DNA from: Pararhodospirillum oryzae
GTDB lineage: Bacteria; Pseudomonadota; Alphaproteobacteria; Rhodospirillales; Rhodospirillaceae
Direction: 5' to 3'
Length of the DNA: 42,017 nt
Assembly: GCF_007992075.1 (NCBI RefSeq)
Contig: NZ_BJZO01000035.1
Location: forward strand, 1 to 42,017
In this document: piece by piece, positions 18,183-26,722 of the stretch
How the letters are laid out: each line of letters starts with the position of its first letter
Numbering within the stretch: the stretch's first letter is position 1
Made by a program: the position numbers and the translations under genes
The notes under the pieces: generated by a model
Database searches by the model: none
Told to the model about the DNA's origin: nothing
The model's input: only the letters and a program-made list of their open reading frames with translations

Positions 18183-19019
18183 ATGAGCTTCAAGGACATC
18201 CTGGTTCATATCGACAAATCTGGCCATTGTCCGGCCCGTCTGGACCTTGCCGCCCGTCTGGCCGCCGACCATGGGGCTCACCTGACCGGCCTGGGCCTGC
18301 GGATCGTGCCCCACGTGCCCCGCTTCATCCTGACCCAGCTGGGCCCCGAGGTCGCCGAGGCCCAGCGCCGCCTGGCCGAGGAAACCGCCCGCGCCGAGCG
18401 CGCCGCCTTTGAAGCCGTCGCCGCCCGCCATGCCCTCAGCCATGAATGGCGCGAGGCCGAAGGCGACGTGCTGGAAGCCTTCTGCTTGCATGCCCGCTAC
18501 ACGGACTGCCTGGTTGTCGGCCAGGACGACCCCGACGACGACGCCATGGACGGCGAGCACGGCCTGACCGAGCATCTGGTCCTCGACGCGGGCCGCCCGG
18601 TCCTGGTGGTGCCCTACGCCGGCACCTTCCCCACCCTGGGCCACACCGTCCTGGTCGCCTGGAATGGCAGCCGCGAGGCGAGCCGCGCCATCAATGACGC
18701 CCTTCCCCTGCTGCGCCGCGCCCAGCGCGTGGTCGTGGTGGTCATCAACCCGCGCGGCGGCCGCCTGGGCCACGGCGACATCCCGGGCGCCGACATCAGC
18801 TTGCATCTGGCCCGCCATGGCATCAACAGCGAGGCCCACAGCCTGCATGCCGAGGACATGGAAGTGGGCGCCATGCTGCTGTCCCGGGCCACCGACCTGG
18901 GGGCCGACCTGATGGTCATGGGGGCCTATGGCCGCTCGCGCCTGCGCGAACTGGTCCTGGGCGGCGCCACCCGCCACATCCTGCGCCACATGACCATCCC
19001 CGTCCTGATGAGTCATTAG
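18183..19019 (+). CDS. Universal stress protein, tandem Usp domains
   Basis: 278 residues with two UspA domains: N-terminal (FKDILVHIDKSGHCPARLDLAARLA) and C-terminal (TVLVAWNGSREASRAINDAL). Only the second keeps a recognisable ATP-binding loop, GAYGRSRLRELVLGGATRHIL (G-x2-G-x9-G pattern), so the first is probably degenerate. The ATG at 18183 has AGGGAG upstream; frames starting further left cross the promoter. Divergent from hemA. The exact stress signal cannot be read from the sequence. Confidence 0.92.
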   Translation: MSFKDILVHIDKSGHCPARLDLAARLAADHGAHLTGLGLRIVPHVPRFILTQLGPEVAEAQRRLAEETARAERAAFEAVAARHALSHEWREAEGDVLEAFCLHARYTDCLVVGQDDPDDDAMDGEHGLTEHLVLDAGRPVLVVPYAGTFPTLGHTVLVAWNGSREASRAINDALPLLRRAQRVVVVVINPRGGRLGHGDIPGADISLHLARHGINSEAHSLHAEDMEVGAMLLSRATDLGADLMVMGAYGRSRLRELVLGGATRHILRHMTIPVLMSH

Positions 19020-19026
19020 AGTCCAG

Positions 19027-19138
19027 GGAGTCCGTCCGTTTCACGTTGAAGCGGACAGACTCCGGATCCCTTTGCTTGAGTTCGTCAGGCCGGATCCGGG
19101 CACGGTGCCCTGATTTCTTGGTTCCGCCCTGATGATCC
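19027..19138 (+). repeat. Double-hairpin palindromic repeat, copy A (hybrid)
   Basis: The first hairpin GGAGTCCGTCCG...CGGACAGACTCC matches copies B and C, followed by ATCCCTTTGCTTGAGTTCGTC. The sequence then switches to GGATCCGGGCACGGTGCCCTGATTTCTTG, which matches the first part of copy D (8669 onward). It begins seven bases after the stress-protein stop, so its hairpin lies in that mRNA's 3' end. Confidence 0.75.
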
Positions 19139-19144
19139 AAAAAG

Positions 19145-19178
19145 GAGGGGCGGCCCCCGCACGGTGGGGCCGCCCCTT
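19145..19178 (-). terminator. Rho-independent terminator of the small exported-protein gene
   Basis: Arms GGGGCGGCCCC and GGGGCCGCCCC flank an 8-base loop. On the minus strand they are followed by TCCTTTTTGG. It lies 20 bases beyond the stop of the gene at 19196-19735. Confidence 0.8.
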
Positions 19179-19195
19179 GAAGAAAGAACCGCCCG

Positions 19196-19735
19196 TCAGT
19201 GCGCCGGCTGATAGGGCAGCGAGCTGTGATGCACGTCGATGCGCAGATGCCCCTGCGCGTCGCGCATATAGCCAAAGGTGTATTCCACCTTGACCTCGGG
19301 CCCACTCGGCGGGGTGAAGTAGTAGTTGCCCATGGCCACGGCGTAGTTGTCGCCCAGCAGCATGCCGTGATTTTCAAAACGCACGTGCGTCCACGGGTTC
19401 AGGGCAAAGCCATGATCCTCGGGCACGATGCCCCCCACGAAGTACGACAGCGCCTGTTCGCTGGTCTCGCGGAACTGGTCGGCGGCGGCCTTGGTCGGCT
19501 TGAAGAGAACCGGCCCCAGACCATACCCGTACAGGGTATCAAGGTGATGCTGGGCCGCGCGCACCGCCGCGCCGTGGCTCTGCGTGGCGGCCTTGCCAAT
19601 GGCCACGATGCCGTCGCCCCAGGCCTTTTCGGCCGCCAGAACCTCGGCCTCGGTCACCGGCGTGGCCTGGGCCACCCCCAGGGTGAAAAACAAAACAATG
19701 CCAACCAGAGCCGGCAGTCCCATCCTGTTCCGCAT
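19196..19735 (-). CDS. Exported SnoaL-like small protein, function unknown
   Basis: About 179 residues. MRNRMGLPALVGIVLFFTLGVAQATPV is a clear signal peptide with cleavage likely after Ala-Gln-Ala. The mature part looks like a SnoaL/NTF2-like fold: the first half is helical, and the second half has alternating strands ending in LRIDVHHSSLPY. Family assignment is inference; no catalytic role can be given. The frame extends to 19858, but the ATG at 19735 precedes the signal peptide and is preferred. Monocistronic with its own terminator. Confidence 0.8.
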   Translation of the reverse strand: MRNRMGLPALVGIVLFFTLGVAQATPVTEAEVLAAEKAWGDGIVAIGKAATQSHGAAVRAAQHHLDTLYGYGLGPVLFKPTKAAADQFRETSEQALSYFVGGIVPEDHGFALNPWTHVRFENHGMLLGDNYAVAMGNYYFTPPSGPEVKVEYTFGYMRDAQGHLRIDVHHSSLPYQPAH

Positions 19736-20098
19736 TTTCTTTTTCTCCCGCGAGCACGGCCCCCCCGTTTTCGGACGGGGACCCTGGCGCCTCCACGAAG
19801 GCAAGAAGGACGACTCCCCTTGCCACGATCGAATGATCTTCCAATTGACTATAGACAAAAGTCAAGAGGCTCGCCCCCACGCTCCCGGACACCGCCCGAA
19901 GCCCGTGACACCCGCCTCGTCCCCCACGGGGGCAACCATGGTCCTTACCCCCAAAATATCCCCCCGGATCAGGGAGCTAGGGAATCCCTCCCCGACCCTT
20001 CGCCACCGAGCGGACTGGACAACTTTTTGCCGTCTTGCTACCCAGGAAGTCCACGCCGTGCCGGCCGGGGCCATCCCGCCGCTGAAGGAGTCCGAGCC
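19736..20098. other. Divergent intergenic region
   Basis: About 360 bases between two divergent genes. It contains a palindrome at 19845-19865 and the ribosome site of the dehydrogenase; no gene seen. Confidence 0.6.
19845..19865. promoter_or_regulatory. Palindrome TTGACT-N9-AGTCAA, possible operator
   Basis: Perfect six-base inverted repeat with a nine-base AT-rich centre that contains TATAGT on the minus strand. It lies about 110 bases upstream of the exported-protein gene. It could be an operator over that gene's -10 region; no regulator is identified. Confidence 0.35.
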
Positions 20099-21082
20099 AT
20101 GCCGCAGGCCAAGCCGTTGGTCATCGTGACGCGCAAACTGCCCGACCCCGTCGAAACGCGCATGATGGAACTGTTCGACGTGCGCCTTAACCTGGATGAC
20201 CACCCCTTTACCCGCGAGGAGTTGTGCCAGGCCATGGCCGAGGCCGACGTCCTGGTCCCCACCCTGACCGATCGCCTCGATAGCACGGTGCTGTCCCACG
20301 CGGGGCCGTCCTTGCGCCTGATCGCCAATTTCGGCGTCGGTGTCGATCACATCGACGTTGCCAGCGCCCACCAGCGCGGCCTGACCGTCACCAACACCCC
20401 CGACGTGCTCACCGAGGACACCGCCGACATGGCCATGGCCCTGATCCTGGCGGTACCGCGCCGCCTGGTGGAAGGCGAACGCCTGGCGCGCGAAGGCAAC
20501 TGGACCGGCTGGACGCCCACGTTCATGCTCGGCCACCGCATTTCCGGCAAGCGCCTGGGCATTGTTGGCATGGGGCGGATCGGGCAGGCGGTGGCGCGGC
20601 GTGCCCGGGGCTTTGGCATGGCCATCCATTACCACAACCGGCGCCGCTTGCACGCCGCCACCGAAAGCGCCCTGGAAGCCACCTACTGGGAAAGCCTGGA
20701 CCAGATGCTGGCGCGCATGGATGTGGTGTCGGTCCACTGCCCGCACACCCCCGCCACGTTCCACCTGCTTTCCGCGCGCCGCCTCGCCTTGCTGCGCCCC
20801 CACGCCTATGTCGTCAACACCGCGCGCGGCGAGGTGATCGACGAAAACGCCCTGGTGCGCATGCTCTCCCAAGGTGAACTGGCGGGGGCCGGCCTCGATG
20901 TGTTCGAGCACGAACCCGCCATCAATCCCCGGCTGCTGAAAATGGACAACGTGGTGCTGCTGCCTCACATGGGATCGGCCACGGTCGAGGCCCGGGTGGA
21001 CATGGGCGAAAAGGTCCTGATCAATATCAAGGCCTTCATCGATGGCCACCGCCCGCCCGACCGCGTTCTGCCCGGGGCCTGA
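20099..21082 (+). CDS. D-isomer-specific 2-hydroxyacid dehydrogenase (glyoxylate/hydroxypyruvate reductase type)
   Basis: 327 residues. NAD(P) Rossmann motif GIVGMGRIGQAVARRARGF near residue 155; the catalytic set is Arg near 240 (NTARGEVID), Glu near 269 (DVFEHEP) and His near 288 (LLPHMGSAT). NFGVGVDHID in the substrate domain is typical of glyoxylate reductases (GyaR). Substrate is inferred from similarity and could be another 2-oxoacid. GAAGGAG precedes the ATG; the much longer open frame to the left is composition-driven. No operon partner. Confidence 0.9.
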   Translation: MPQAKPLVIVTRKLPDPVETRMMELFDVRLNLDDHPFTREELCQAMAEADVLVPTLTDRLDSTVLSHAGPSLRLIANFGVGVDHIDVASAHQRGLTVTNTPDVLTEDTADMAMALILAVPRRLVEGERLAREGNWTGWTPTFMLGHRISGKRLGIVGMGRIGQAVARRARGFGMAIHYHNRRRLHAATESALEATYWESLDQMLARMDVVSVHCPHTPATFHLLSARRLALLRPHAYVVNTARGEVIDENALVRMLSQGELAGAGLDVFEHEPAINPRLLKMDNVVLLPHMGSATVEARVDMGEKVLINIKAFIDGHRPPDRVLPGA

Positions 21083-21101
21083 GACGGGAGGCGAGACAAA
21101 A

Positions 21102-21147
21102 CGCGCGGCGTCAGCCGGCCGGGGCGCGCGGCGTCAGCCGGCCGGGG
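21102..21147. repeat. Tandem 23-base duplication at a gene end
   Basis: The 23-base unit starting CGCGCGGCGTCAGCCGGCC occurs twice head to tail (21102-21124, 21125-21147). The right copy contains the stop codon and last codons of the minus-strand gene at 21134; the left copy lies just beyond the stop. Confidence 0.85.
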
Positions 21148-21691
21148 GATGCCGCGAGGCGACCTCGGCTTCGCCGGGCGGCTTTTCGAAATCGGTCACC
21201 CGGCCCCGGCGCATGAACTCGGCCACCGCCTGCTCGGCCCCTTCCTTGACCTCGGCGCCCCAATCCTCGACCAGCTTTTCTTGCTCCGCCTTCAGGGCCA
21301 CGATCCGCCGGCTGGCGGTCATGGCCATGAATCCCCCCAGGATCTGAGGCACCGACATGTACAAAAGCCACCCAAGCGCCGCCGCGCCGTAGATCACCAT
21401 GATCGTGAACACATCGGTGATCAGGCTCACCGCATGGGGAACCGTGTGGCCTTCGGTCCACAACTGGGCCAGGAACGGAATCGTGCCCGCCAGGTTGATT
21501 CCCCCCACGCACAGCCAGCCCATGCGCGCCAGCGACCGGTCAACGATGAAGGCCACGCCCGTGGGCAGCATCGCCACCCCCAGCAACACCACCGTGGGAA
21601 TGGAAACCAACACCAGGGGCCCCAGGGCCAGGAGCATCCCGATCTTGACCCCCATGCCCATGCCCTTGCCGTCCGGCGCCGTTTCTTGCAT
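21134..21691 (-). CDS. Polytopic membrane protein of unknown function
   Basis: About 185 residues. Three or four hydrophobic segments fill residues about 15-130 (IGMLLALGPLVLVSIPTVVL, LCVGGINLAGTIPFLAQL, LITDVFTIMVIYGAAALGWLL). A charged cytoplasmic tail follows (KAEQEKLVEDWGAEVKEGAEQ), probably helical or coiled coil. I do not recognise the family. It starts 39 bases after the pseudokinase stop in the same direction, so the two are probably one transcript. Start chosen at the ATG at 21691 with GAGGG six bases upstream; the frame extends to 21715. Confidence 0.8.
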   Translation of the reverse strand: MQETAPDGKGMGMGVKIGMLLALGPLVLVSIPTVVLLGVAMLPTGVAFIVDRSLARMGWLCVGGINLAGTIPFLAQLWTEGHTVPHAVSLITDVFTIMVIYGAAALGWLLYMSVPQILGGFMAMTASRRIVALKAEQEKLVEDWGAEVKEGAEQAVAEFMRRGRVTDFEKPPGEAEVASRHPPAG

Positions 21692-21730
21692 GTCCATCCC
21701 TCGCTGCGGCGACACCCGCCGGCCTGCGCG

Positions 21731-23758
21731 TCACATCAGATGAATCACGGTCACAAAAGCCGTGCTCAATAAGGCGATGGCCACCGCCACCGAGGCGGCC
21801 GTCTGCTGCCCCAGTTTTTCCGATTTCTCGCTTACGCGGTAATTTCCGCTTTCCAGGGCAGCCACCTGCTGCGCGGCCTGCGCGTATTTCTGACGGGCCA
21901 CCGAAAAGCCGTCGAAATCCTCCTGGCGCTCCTCGGCATCGTCCAACAGGTGATAAAGTTCGGGAAGATTGCCCTTGCGCACCACCTTGGGCAAGTCCTT
22001 TTCCAGGCGGCGGCGCCGCTCACGGCTGTGATAGCTTTCGATCACCGGGGTCATCAGGCTGCCCAGCCATTCCGCCAGGGCCGGCACGGATTCGGGCCCC
22101 AGCTTCCATTGCAAGACCGCGAACAGGCTCAGCAGGCCCAGCGCCGCCTTGCGCGGATCCAGGTCATTCAAGGCATGGATCTGCGCCATGGTATCGCGGG
22201 GGTAACGCGAGGCGATGAAGGCCGTCACATGGCGATCCGCCGGCCATTGCTTGCGGTCGGCCGTCGCCGCCGCCCGTTCCAGGGCCGGCAGCAGGTCGCG
22301 GATTTCCAAGACGCACTGGTTGCGCACCAGCGGGCTGCGACAGGCAAGGCTTTCGTTCAGTTCGTACAAGCAGCGCTCGACCCCGCCGCCCTTGGCCGTT
22401 TGCACCAGATAACTGCGCAAATCCCGAAATTCGCCGTCGAACCGGCCGTAATCCAGCGAGAAATCCTCCTGGGCGGCGATCCAGGTCTTGGCGAAGTCGC
22501 GCATGATCAGTTCAACGTAGGGGCGCACGTCCCCGTGCATCGCCACCACGCACGCCATCGCCGTGCCCAGGGCCTCCATGTGCATGCGGATGGTGTTGCA
22601 GCGCACGGGGGCCACCGGATCCATCAAGGTCAGCACCGCCGCGATCGCCAGGTCGCGCACCGGCCCCGTGTCCTTGGCCGAGGCATTCGACGCCCGCACC
22701 ACGTTGGAAACGCTTTCGGCGATTTCCCCCATCTCCAGGCCGCGCCGCAGCCAGGTTTCCACCTTGCCTTCCATGATCGGCACGGCGCCTTGTTCCCAGT
22801 CCCGCGCCAGGGCGTGGGCCAGGGTGCGACGGGTGAAATACTCGTCGCCCCGGAAGGAAAACGGCCGCTGCGAACGTTTGTCCTGCTTGGTCTGCAAGGG
22901 CATGGTCCGCCGGCCGTTCAGCCACAGGTCGATGGCCTCCAGGGTCCAGCGCTGGCTGGGATCGTCCACCAGCAGCCCGCGCGCCAGCTCGATCACGCCC
23001 AGGGGCACCCGCTCCTCGCCGACCACGGTGGCATAGGAGCCGTTGGAAATCTTGTTGGTCACCACGTCGGCGTCGGAAATATCGGCGAGGGGGTTGTGCC
23101 CCACCGACAGCACCACCAGCGTGGCCCCCAGGGCATACATGTCGGCCGGATAATACCCGGCCCCCCGGCCTTCCGGGTTGGCCATGCCGCTTTCAATGGG
23201 TTCGCACAAGGCGGGCTGGAAATAGGCGGGCGGCGCGGTCACGCAGTCGCCCAGGGCGATTCGCGTCTGCTCGCGGTCCAGCCAGTACAGATTGGTGGGC
23301 CGGATGGCCCGGTGCACCACCGAGTGAATGCGCAGCTCGCCCAGGGCCGCGACCAGGGGCTTGAGCACCAGCTTGACGAAATGCTGATCGGGCACGGGCT
23401 GGAACACATCGTCCATTTCGCGCATCACGCGCCCGCCCAGCGGCCGGTCGTAGATCACGGCCAGGCAACGCCCGTCGACCAGGGGCCAGTCCACCGCGCC
23501 CCACTCGGCCAGTTGCAAAAGCCCCGTGGCGCTCACCCCGCGCAAGGTTCGCATCAAGGTGACGCGCGGCGGCAGGGGACCGTCGCACATCAACGCATAA
23601 ACGGGACGCTGGGCATTGCGCCGGTCGATGCACGCAAAGGCGTGCGCGTTGGGCATGTCCAGGGAGGGCAACGGCTTGGTGGGATCGATTTCGTAGCGAT
23701 CGCGCAACAGCACCGGACCTGACTTCGTGCCGGACGCTGCCTTGGAATCCTGGGCCAT
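21731..23758 (-). CDS. Tail-anchored protein-kinase-like protein (pseudokinase)
   Basis: 675 residues. Residues about 20-290 show protein-kinase landmarks: a degenerate catalytic loop HRAIRPTN at 149-156 (canonical HRDxKPxN), GDC at 170-172 in place of DFG, and GYYPADMYALGATL at 201-214, equivalent to the D-x-W-S-x-G region. The catalytic Asp is Ala151, and no beta-3 lysine is seen in PVYALMCDG, so it is very likely inactive as a kinase. Residues about 290-640 are helical and unrecognised. The last 25 residues (SVAVAIALLSTAFVTVIHLM) are a single C-terminal membrane anchor, with the rest cytoplasmic. ATG at 23758 after GGGGAAG. Next gene is a membrane protein. Confidence 0.85.
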   Translation of the reverse strand: MAQDSKAASGTKSGPVLLRDRYEIDPTKPLPSLDMPNAHAFACIDRRNAQRPVYALMCDGPLPPRVTLMRTLRGVSATGLLQLAEWGAVDWPLVDGRCLAVIYDRPLGGRVMREMDDVFQPVPDQHFVKLVLKPLVAALGELRIHSVVHRAIRPTNLYWLDREQTRIALGDCVTAPPAYFQPALCEPIESGMANPEGRGAGYYPADMYALGATLVVLSVGHNPLADISDADVVTNKISNGSYATVVGEERVPLGVIELARGLLVDDPSQRWTLEAIDLWLNGRRTMPLQTKQDKRSQRPFSFRGDEYFTRRTLAHALARDWEQGAVPIMEGKVETWLRRGLEMGEIAESVSNVVRASNASAKDTGPVRDLAIAAVLTLMDPVAPVRCNTIRMHMEALGTAMACVVAMHGDVRPYVELIMRDFAKTWIAAQEDFSLDYGRFDGEFRDLRSYLVQTAKGGGVERCLYELNESLACRSPLVRNQCVLEIRDLLPALERAAATADRKQWPADRHVTAFIASRYPRDTMAQIHALNDLDPRKAALGLLSLFAVLQWKLGPESVPALAEWLGSLMTPVIESYHSRERRRRLEKDLPKVVRKGNLPELYHLLDDAEERQEDFDGFSVARQKYAQAAQQVAALESGNYRVSEKSEKLGQQTAASVAVAIALLSTAFVTVIHLM

Positions 23759-23846
23759 TGTCTTCCCCCGGGTGGGTTCATGCGCGGGCGGGGGCACGGA
23801 CCGCGCGAAGGAAAAACCATTCCCCCCGCGCGGGTCCCCCCTCCTG

Positions 23847-23946
23847 GAGTTCGTCCGGGAAAAGTGGAGCGCACTTTTCCCGAAAAGACAAACTCAAACA
23901 AAGCGATGCGGAGTCTGTCCGCTTCCATCCGAAGCGGGCGGGCTCC
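23847..23946 (-). repeat. Double-hairpin palindromic repeat, copy B
   Basis: Reverse complement of the copy at 41859: hairpin GGAGCCCGCCCGC...GCGGACAGACTCC, linker CTTTGTTT, then GAGTTTGTC...GGACGAACTC enclosing CGGGAAAAGTG/CACTTTTCCCG. It lies between the pseudokinase and purA genes. Confidence 0.9.
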
Positions 23947-23995
23947 AGACGCCGGGTCCCCCCTGGATCACGGCGCCCGTGGCGGGTGTTCCGTC

Positions 23996-24028
23996 GTGGT
24001 CCCTTCCCCGAAAGGACCACCCCTTTTT
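23996..24028 (+). terminator. Hairpin with T-tract between pseudokinase gene and purA
   Basis: Arms GTGGTCC (23996-24002) and GGACCAC (24014-24020), followed on the plus strand by CCTTTTT. The T-tract points to plus-strand use, although the nearest gene end (purA, 24045) is on the minus strand. It may serve purA as a hairpin without a T run. Confidence 0.5.
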
Positions 24029-24044
24029 ACCTTGTTCGCGCGGG

Positions 24045-25334
24045 TCAGCCCAGGAAAGGATCTTGAACCAGGATGGTGTCCTCGCGTTCCGGGCTGGTCG
24101 ACAGCAGCGCCACCGGCGCGCCGATCAGTTCCTCGACCCGGCGGATATACTTCACCGCCGTGGCCGGCAGATCGGCCCACGAACGCGCCCCATGGGTGCT
24201 TTCCTGCCAGCCTTCCAGGGTTTCGTAGATCGGCTCCACCGCCTGCTGCGCCTTCATCGACGCGGGCAGGTAGTCAATGGTGGTGCCGTTCAGCCGGTAG
24301 CCCACGCACACCTTCAAGGTTTCCAGGCCGTCCAGAACGTCGAGCTTGGTCAGGGCGATGCCCCGGATCCCGCACACCTGCACGGTCTGGCGCACCAGCA
24401 CGGCGTCGAACCAGCCGCAGCGCCGCGGGCGCCCGGTCACGGTGCCAAACTCGTGGCCGCGCTCGCCCAGCCGGCGACCGATGTCGTCGTGCAGTTCGGT
24501 GGGGAACGGTCCCGCGCCCACGCGGGTGGTGTAGGCCTTGGTGATGCCCAGCACGTAGCCCACCGCGCACGGCCCCACGCCCGAGCCGCTCGCGGCACTG
24601 GCGGCCACCGTGTTCGACGACGTGACAAAGGGATAGGTGCCGTGATCGACATCGAGCAGGGCGCCTTGCGCGCCTTCGAACAGAATCTTGCGCCCGGCGC
24701 GCCGCGCGGCGTCCAGATCGCGCCACACCGGCGAGGCAAAGGGCAACAGACGCGGCGCCATCTCCAGAAGCGCCGTCATCAGGCTTTCCGCCTCCAGCTC
24801 GGGTTCGCCCAGGCCACGCAGCAGCGCGTTGTGGTGGGTCAGCAGGCGATCGACCTTGAAACGCAGGATATCGGGATCGGCCAGGTCGCACACGCGGATC
24901 GCGCGCCGCGCCACCTTGTCCTCGTAGGCCGGGCCAATGCCGCGCCCGGTGGTGCCGATGCGCGCGTCTCCGGCCGCCGCCTCGCGCGCGCGGTCCAGGT
25001 TGCCGTGCAAGGGCAAGATCAGCACGGCATTCTCGGCGATGCGCAACACCTCGGGGGTGATGGTCACGCCCAGGGCCTTGATGCGCTCGATCTCGTCGAA
25101 CAGGGCCCAGGGATCGATCACCACCCCGTTGCCGATGATCGACGGCTTGCCCCGCACCACGCCCGAGGGCAGCAAGCTGAGCTTGTAGGTAACGCCATCG
25201 ATCACCAGGGTGTGGCCCGCGTTATGACCGCCCTGGAAGCGCACGACCACGTCGGCGCGCTCCGAAAGCCAGTCCACCACCTTGCCCTTGCCCTCGTCCC
25301 CCCACTGGGAGCCGATCACGGCCACATTTGTCAT
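24045..25334 (-). CDS. purA: Adenylosuccinate synthetase (PurA)
   Basis: GTP-dependent ligase joining IMP and aspartate in AMP synthesis. 429 residues, full length. Motifs: [16 protein letters not shown] with the P-loop at the N-terminus, [62 protein letters not shown], and the C-terminal [11 protein letters not shown]. Start ATG at 25334. It follows hisZ by 33 bases; hisZ-purA is a common alphaproteobacterial pair. Confidence 0.98.
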   Translation of the reverse strand: MTNVAVIGSQWGDEGKGKVVDWLSERADVVVRFQGGHNAGHTLVIDGVTYKLSLLPSGVVRGKPSIIGNGVVIDPWALFDEIERIKALGVTITPEVLRIAENAVLILPLHGNLDRAREAAAGDARIGTTGRGIGPAYEDKVARRAIRVCDLADPDILRFKVDRLLTHHNALLRGLGEPELEAESLMTALLEMAPRLLPFASPVWRDLDAARRAGRKILFEGAQGALLDVDHGTYPFVTSSNTVAASAASGSGVGPCAVGYVLGITKAYTTRVGAGPFPTELHDDIGRRLGERGHEFGTVTGRPRRCGWFDAVLVRQTVQVCGIRGIALTKLDVLDGLETLKVCVGYRLNGTTIDYLPASMKAQQAVEPIYETLEGWQESTHGARSWADLPATAVKYIRRVEELIGAPVALLSTSPEREDTILVQDPFLG

Positions 25335-25367
25335 CGCATCCGATCCTGTATCGTGAAAAAGGTCCGC

Positions 25368-26543
25368 TCACCCCTGGTCGGCCGGGGCCAGCGCCCGGGG
25401 CTGGCCGTTCTCGTCCAGGATATGGGAGCAACCCAAACGCAAGGCTTCCGCCTGATCCACCGCCGCCCCCAGGGCCGGCACGGTTGCCCAGCCCTCGGCC
25501 TGCAAGGCGCGCCGACGCGCCGCCGGCAGGGTCGGGGAAATCAGCACCAGGCGACGGGGAGGCGGGCACGTCGCCACGTCCAGAACCGCGTCCAGGTACA
25601 ACGTGGCCCCGGCGCTGGGCTCCACCGCGCCGTCGGGTCCCGTTTCATAGGCGCCCCCGCGCCCCAGCTCGCCCCGGGCGCCACGCCCGAACAGGCAAAA
25701 AGCCGTGCCGGTGTGGTATTCGAACCCGTGATGTTCCAGGGGGTCAAGGGTCAGATCGTGATGGGGCACGGCCCCGGCCACCCGCCGGGCCAGCGCCACC
25801 AGCGAATCGCGCATCGCCACCGCCGGTTCGGGCAGGTCCAGGGCGACCAGGGCTTCCACGCCGCGCTCGGCCGGGCCCACCGTTTCCAGCAAGGCGCGCA
25901 GCACGGCGGCCGCCTCGGCCCCCACCAGGTCACCGACCGCCACCAGGTCCTTTTGTTCCAGCACATCGCGCACGGCTTGCGCACGCGCCTCGTCGAGTCC
26001 CAGGGCCGCGCACAAGGCGGGGACCAGCGGCGGACAGGTGAGGTCGATGCACACCCGTTCAACCCCGGCTTGTTCCAGGGCCTCGACCGCCAGAAGCAGG
26101 ACCTCGGCCACCGCGTCTTCCCCGGCGGCGCCGATCAGCTCCAGGCCGGCCTGGGTGAACTGGCGCTCGGGACGCAGCTGCGAGCCGCGCACCCGCAACA
26201 CCGACCCGCTGTAGGCCAGGCGCAGGGGCCGGGGGGCGCGCGCAAGCCGGCTGGCGGCGATGCGCGCCACCTGCGTGGTCATGTCGGACCGCAGGCCCAT
26301 CATGCGCTGGGTAATGGGATCCATCACCCGAAAGGTCTGGGCGGCGGCGGTGCGCCCCGCGCCCGAGAGAAGGCTTTCCTCGAACTCGATCAGCGGGGGT
26401 TTGACGCGATGGTAGCCATTGGCCACGAAGGTGGCCACCAGGCGCGACGCGACAAACGCTTCTTGCTCCGCGTCCGGGGGCAGGAGATCGCGCAGGCCAT
26501 TAGGAAGCAGGGCTTGGGCGGCGGTCGGAAAAGAAGCGGTCAT
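25368..26543 (-). CDS. hisZ: ATP phosphoribosyltransferase regulatory subunit (HisZ)
   Basis: Histidyl-tRNA-synthetase paralogue that completes the short-form HisG in the first step of histidine synthesis. About 391 residues. Class II synthetase-like motifs are visible (PNGLRDLLPPDAEQE, PPLIEFEESLL, LRSDMTTQVARIAASRL, ERQFTQAGLELIG), while the anticodon-binding domain of true HisS is missing. The ATG at 26543 (MTASFPTAAQALLPNG) is preferred over a start at 26576; its ribosome site is poor. HisG is not in the window. Confidence 0.92.
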   Translation of the reverse strand: MTASFPTAAQALLPNGLRDLLPPDAEQEAFVASRLVATFVANGYHRVKPPLIEFEESLLSGAGRTAAAQTFRVMDPITQRMMGLRSDMTTQVARIAASRLARAPRPLRLAYSGSVLRVRGSQLRPERQFTQAGLELIGAAGEDAVAEVLLLAVEALEQAGVERVCIDLTCPPLVPALCAALGLDEARAQAVRDVLEQKDLVAVGDLVGAEAAAVLRALLETVGPAERGVEALVALDLPEPAVAMRDSLVALARRVAGAVPHHDLTLDPLEHHGFEYHTGTAFCLFGRGARGELGRGGAYETGPDGAVEPSAGATLYLDAVLDVATCPPPRRLVLISPTLPAARRRALQAEGWATVPALGAAVDQAEALRLGCSHILDENGQPRALAPADQG

Positions 26544-26680
26544 GGCACGACTGTTGGGGGGAGGGAATAAGGGCAAGGGCGCACGACGGGGGCCCTGGCG
26601 GCGAGCGGATGACCTTCCTTAGCGCGGAACCAAGGGCCGGCGCAAACACAAACCCGTCCGGCCCGGCCGTGGGGAACCGC

Positions 26681-26719
26681 CCAGGCCGCGCCGGAGGGAA
26701 ACCAGCCGGCGCGGCCTGG
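26681..26719 (-). terminator. Long hairpin after the GH17-GT2 gene
   Basis: Perfect 14-base arms CCAGGCCGCGCCGG and CCGGCGCGGCCTGG with an 11-base loop, directly after the stop at 26723. No clear T run follows, so termination efficiency is uncertain. Confidence 0.65.
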
Positions 26720-26722
26720 GGA

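Noticed and set aside
23590-23928. Open frame whose N-terminus (MEADRLRIALFEFVFSGK) resembles a peptide encoded near 41890-41950
   Set aside because: The similarity comes from the palindromic repeat copies at 23847 and 41859 being translated in the same relative frame; there is no ribosome site and the rest of the frame is antisense to the pseudokinase gene.
26543-26558. Plus-strand TGGCACGACTGTTGG resembling a sigma-54 promoter
   Set aside because: The -12 element is TTGG instead of TTGC and no plus-strand gene follows; both flanking genes are on the minus strand.
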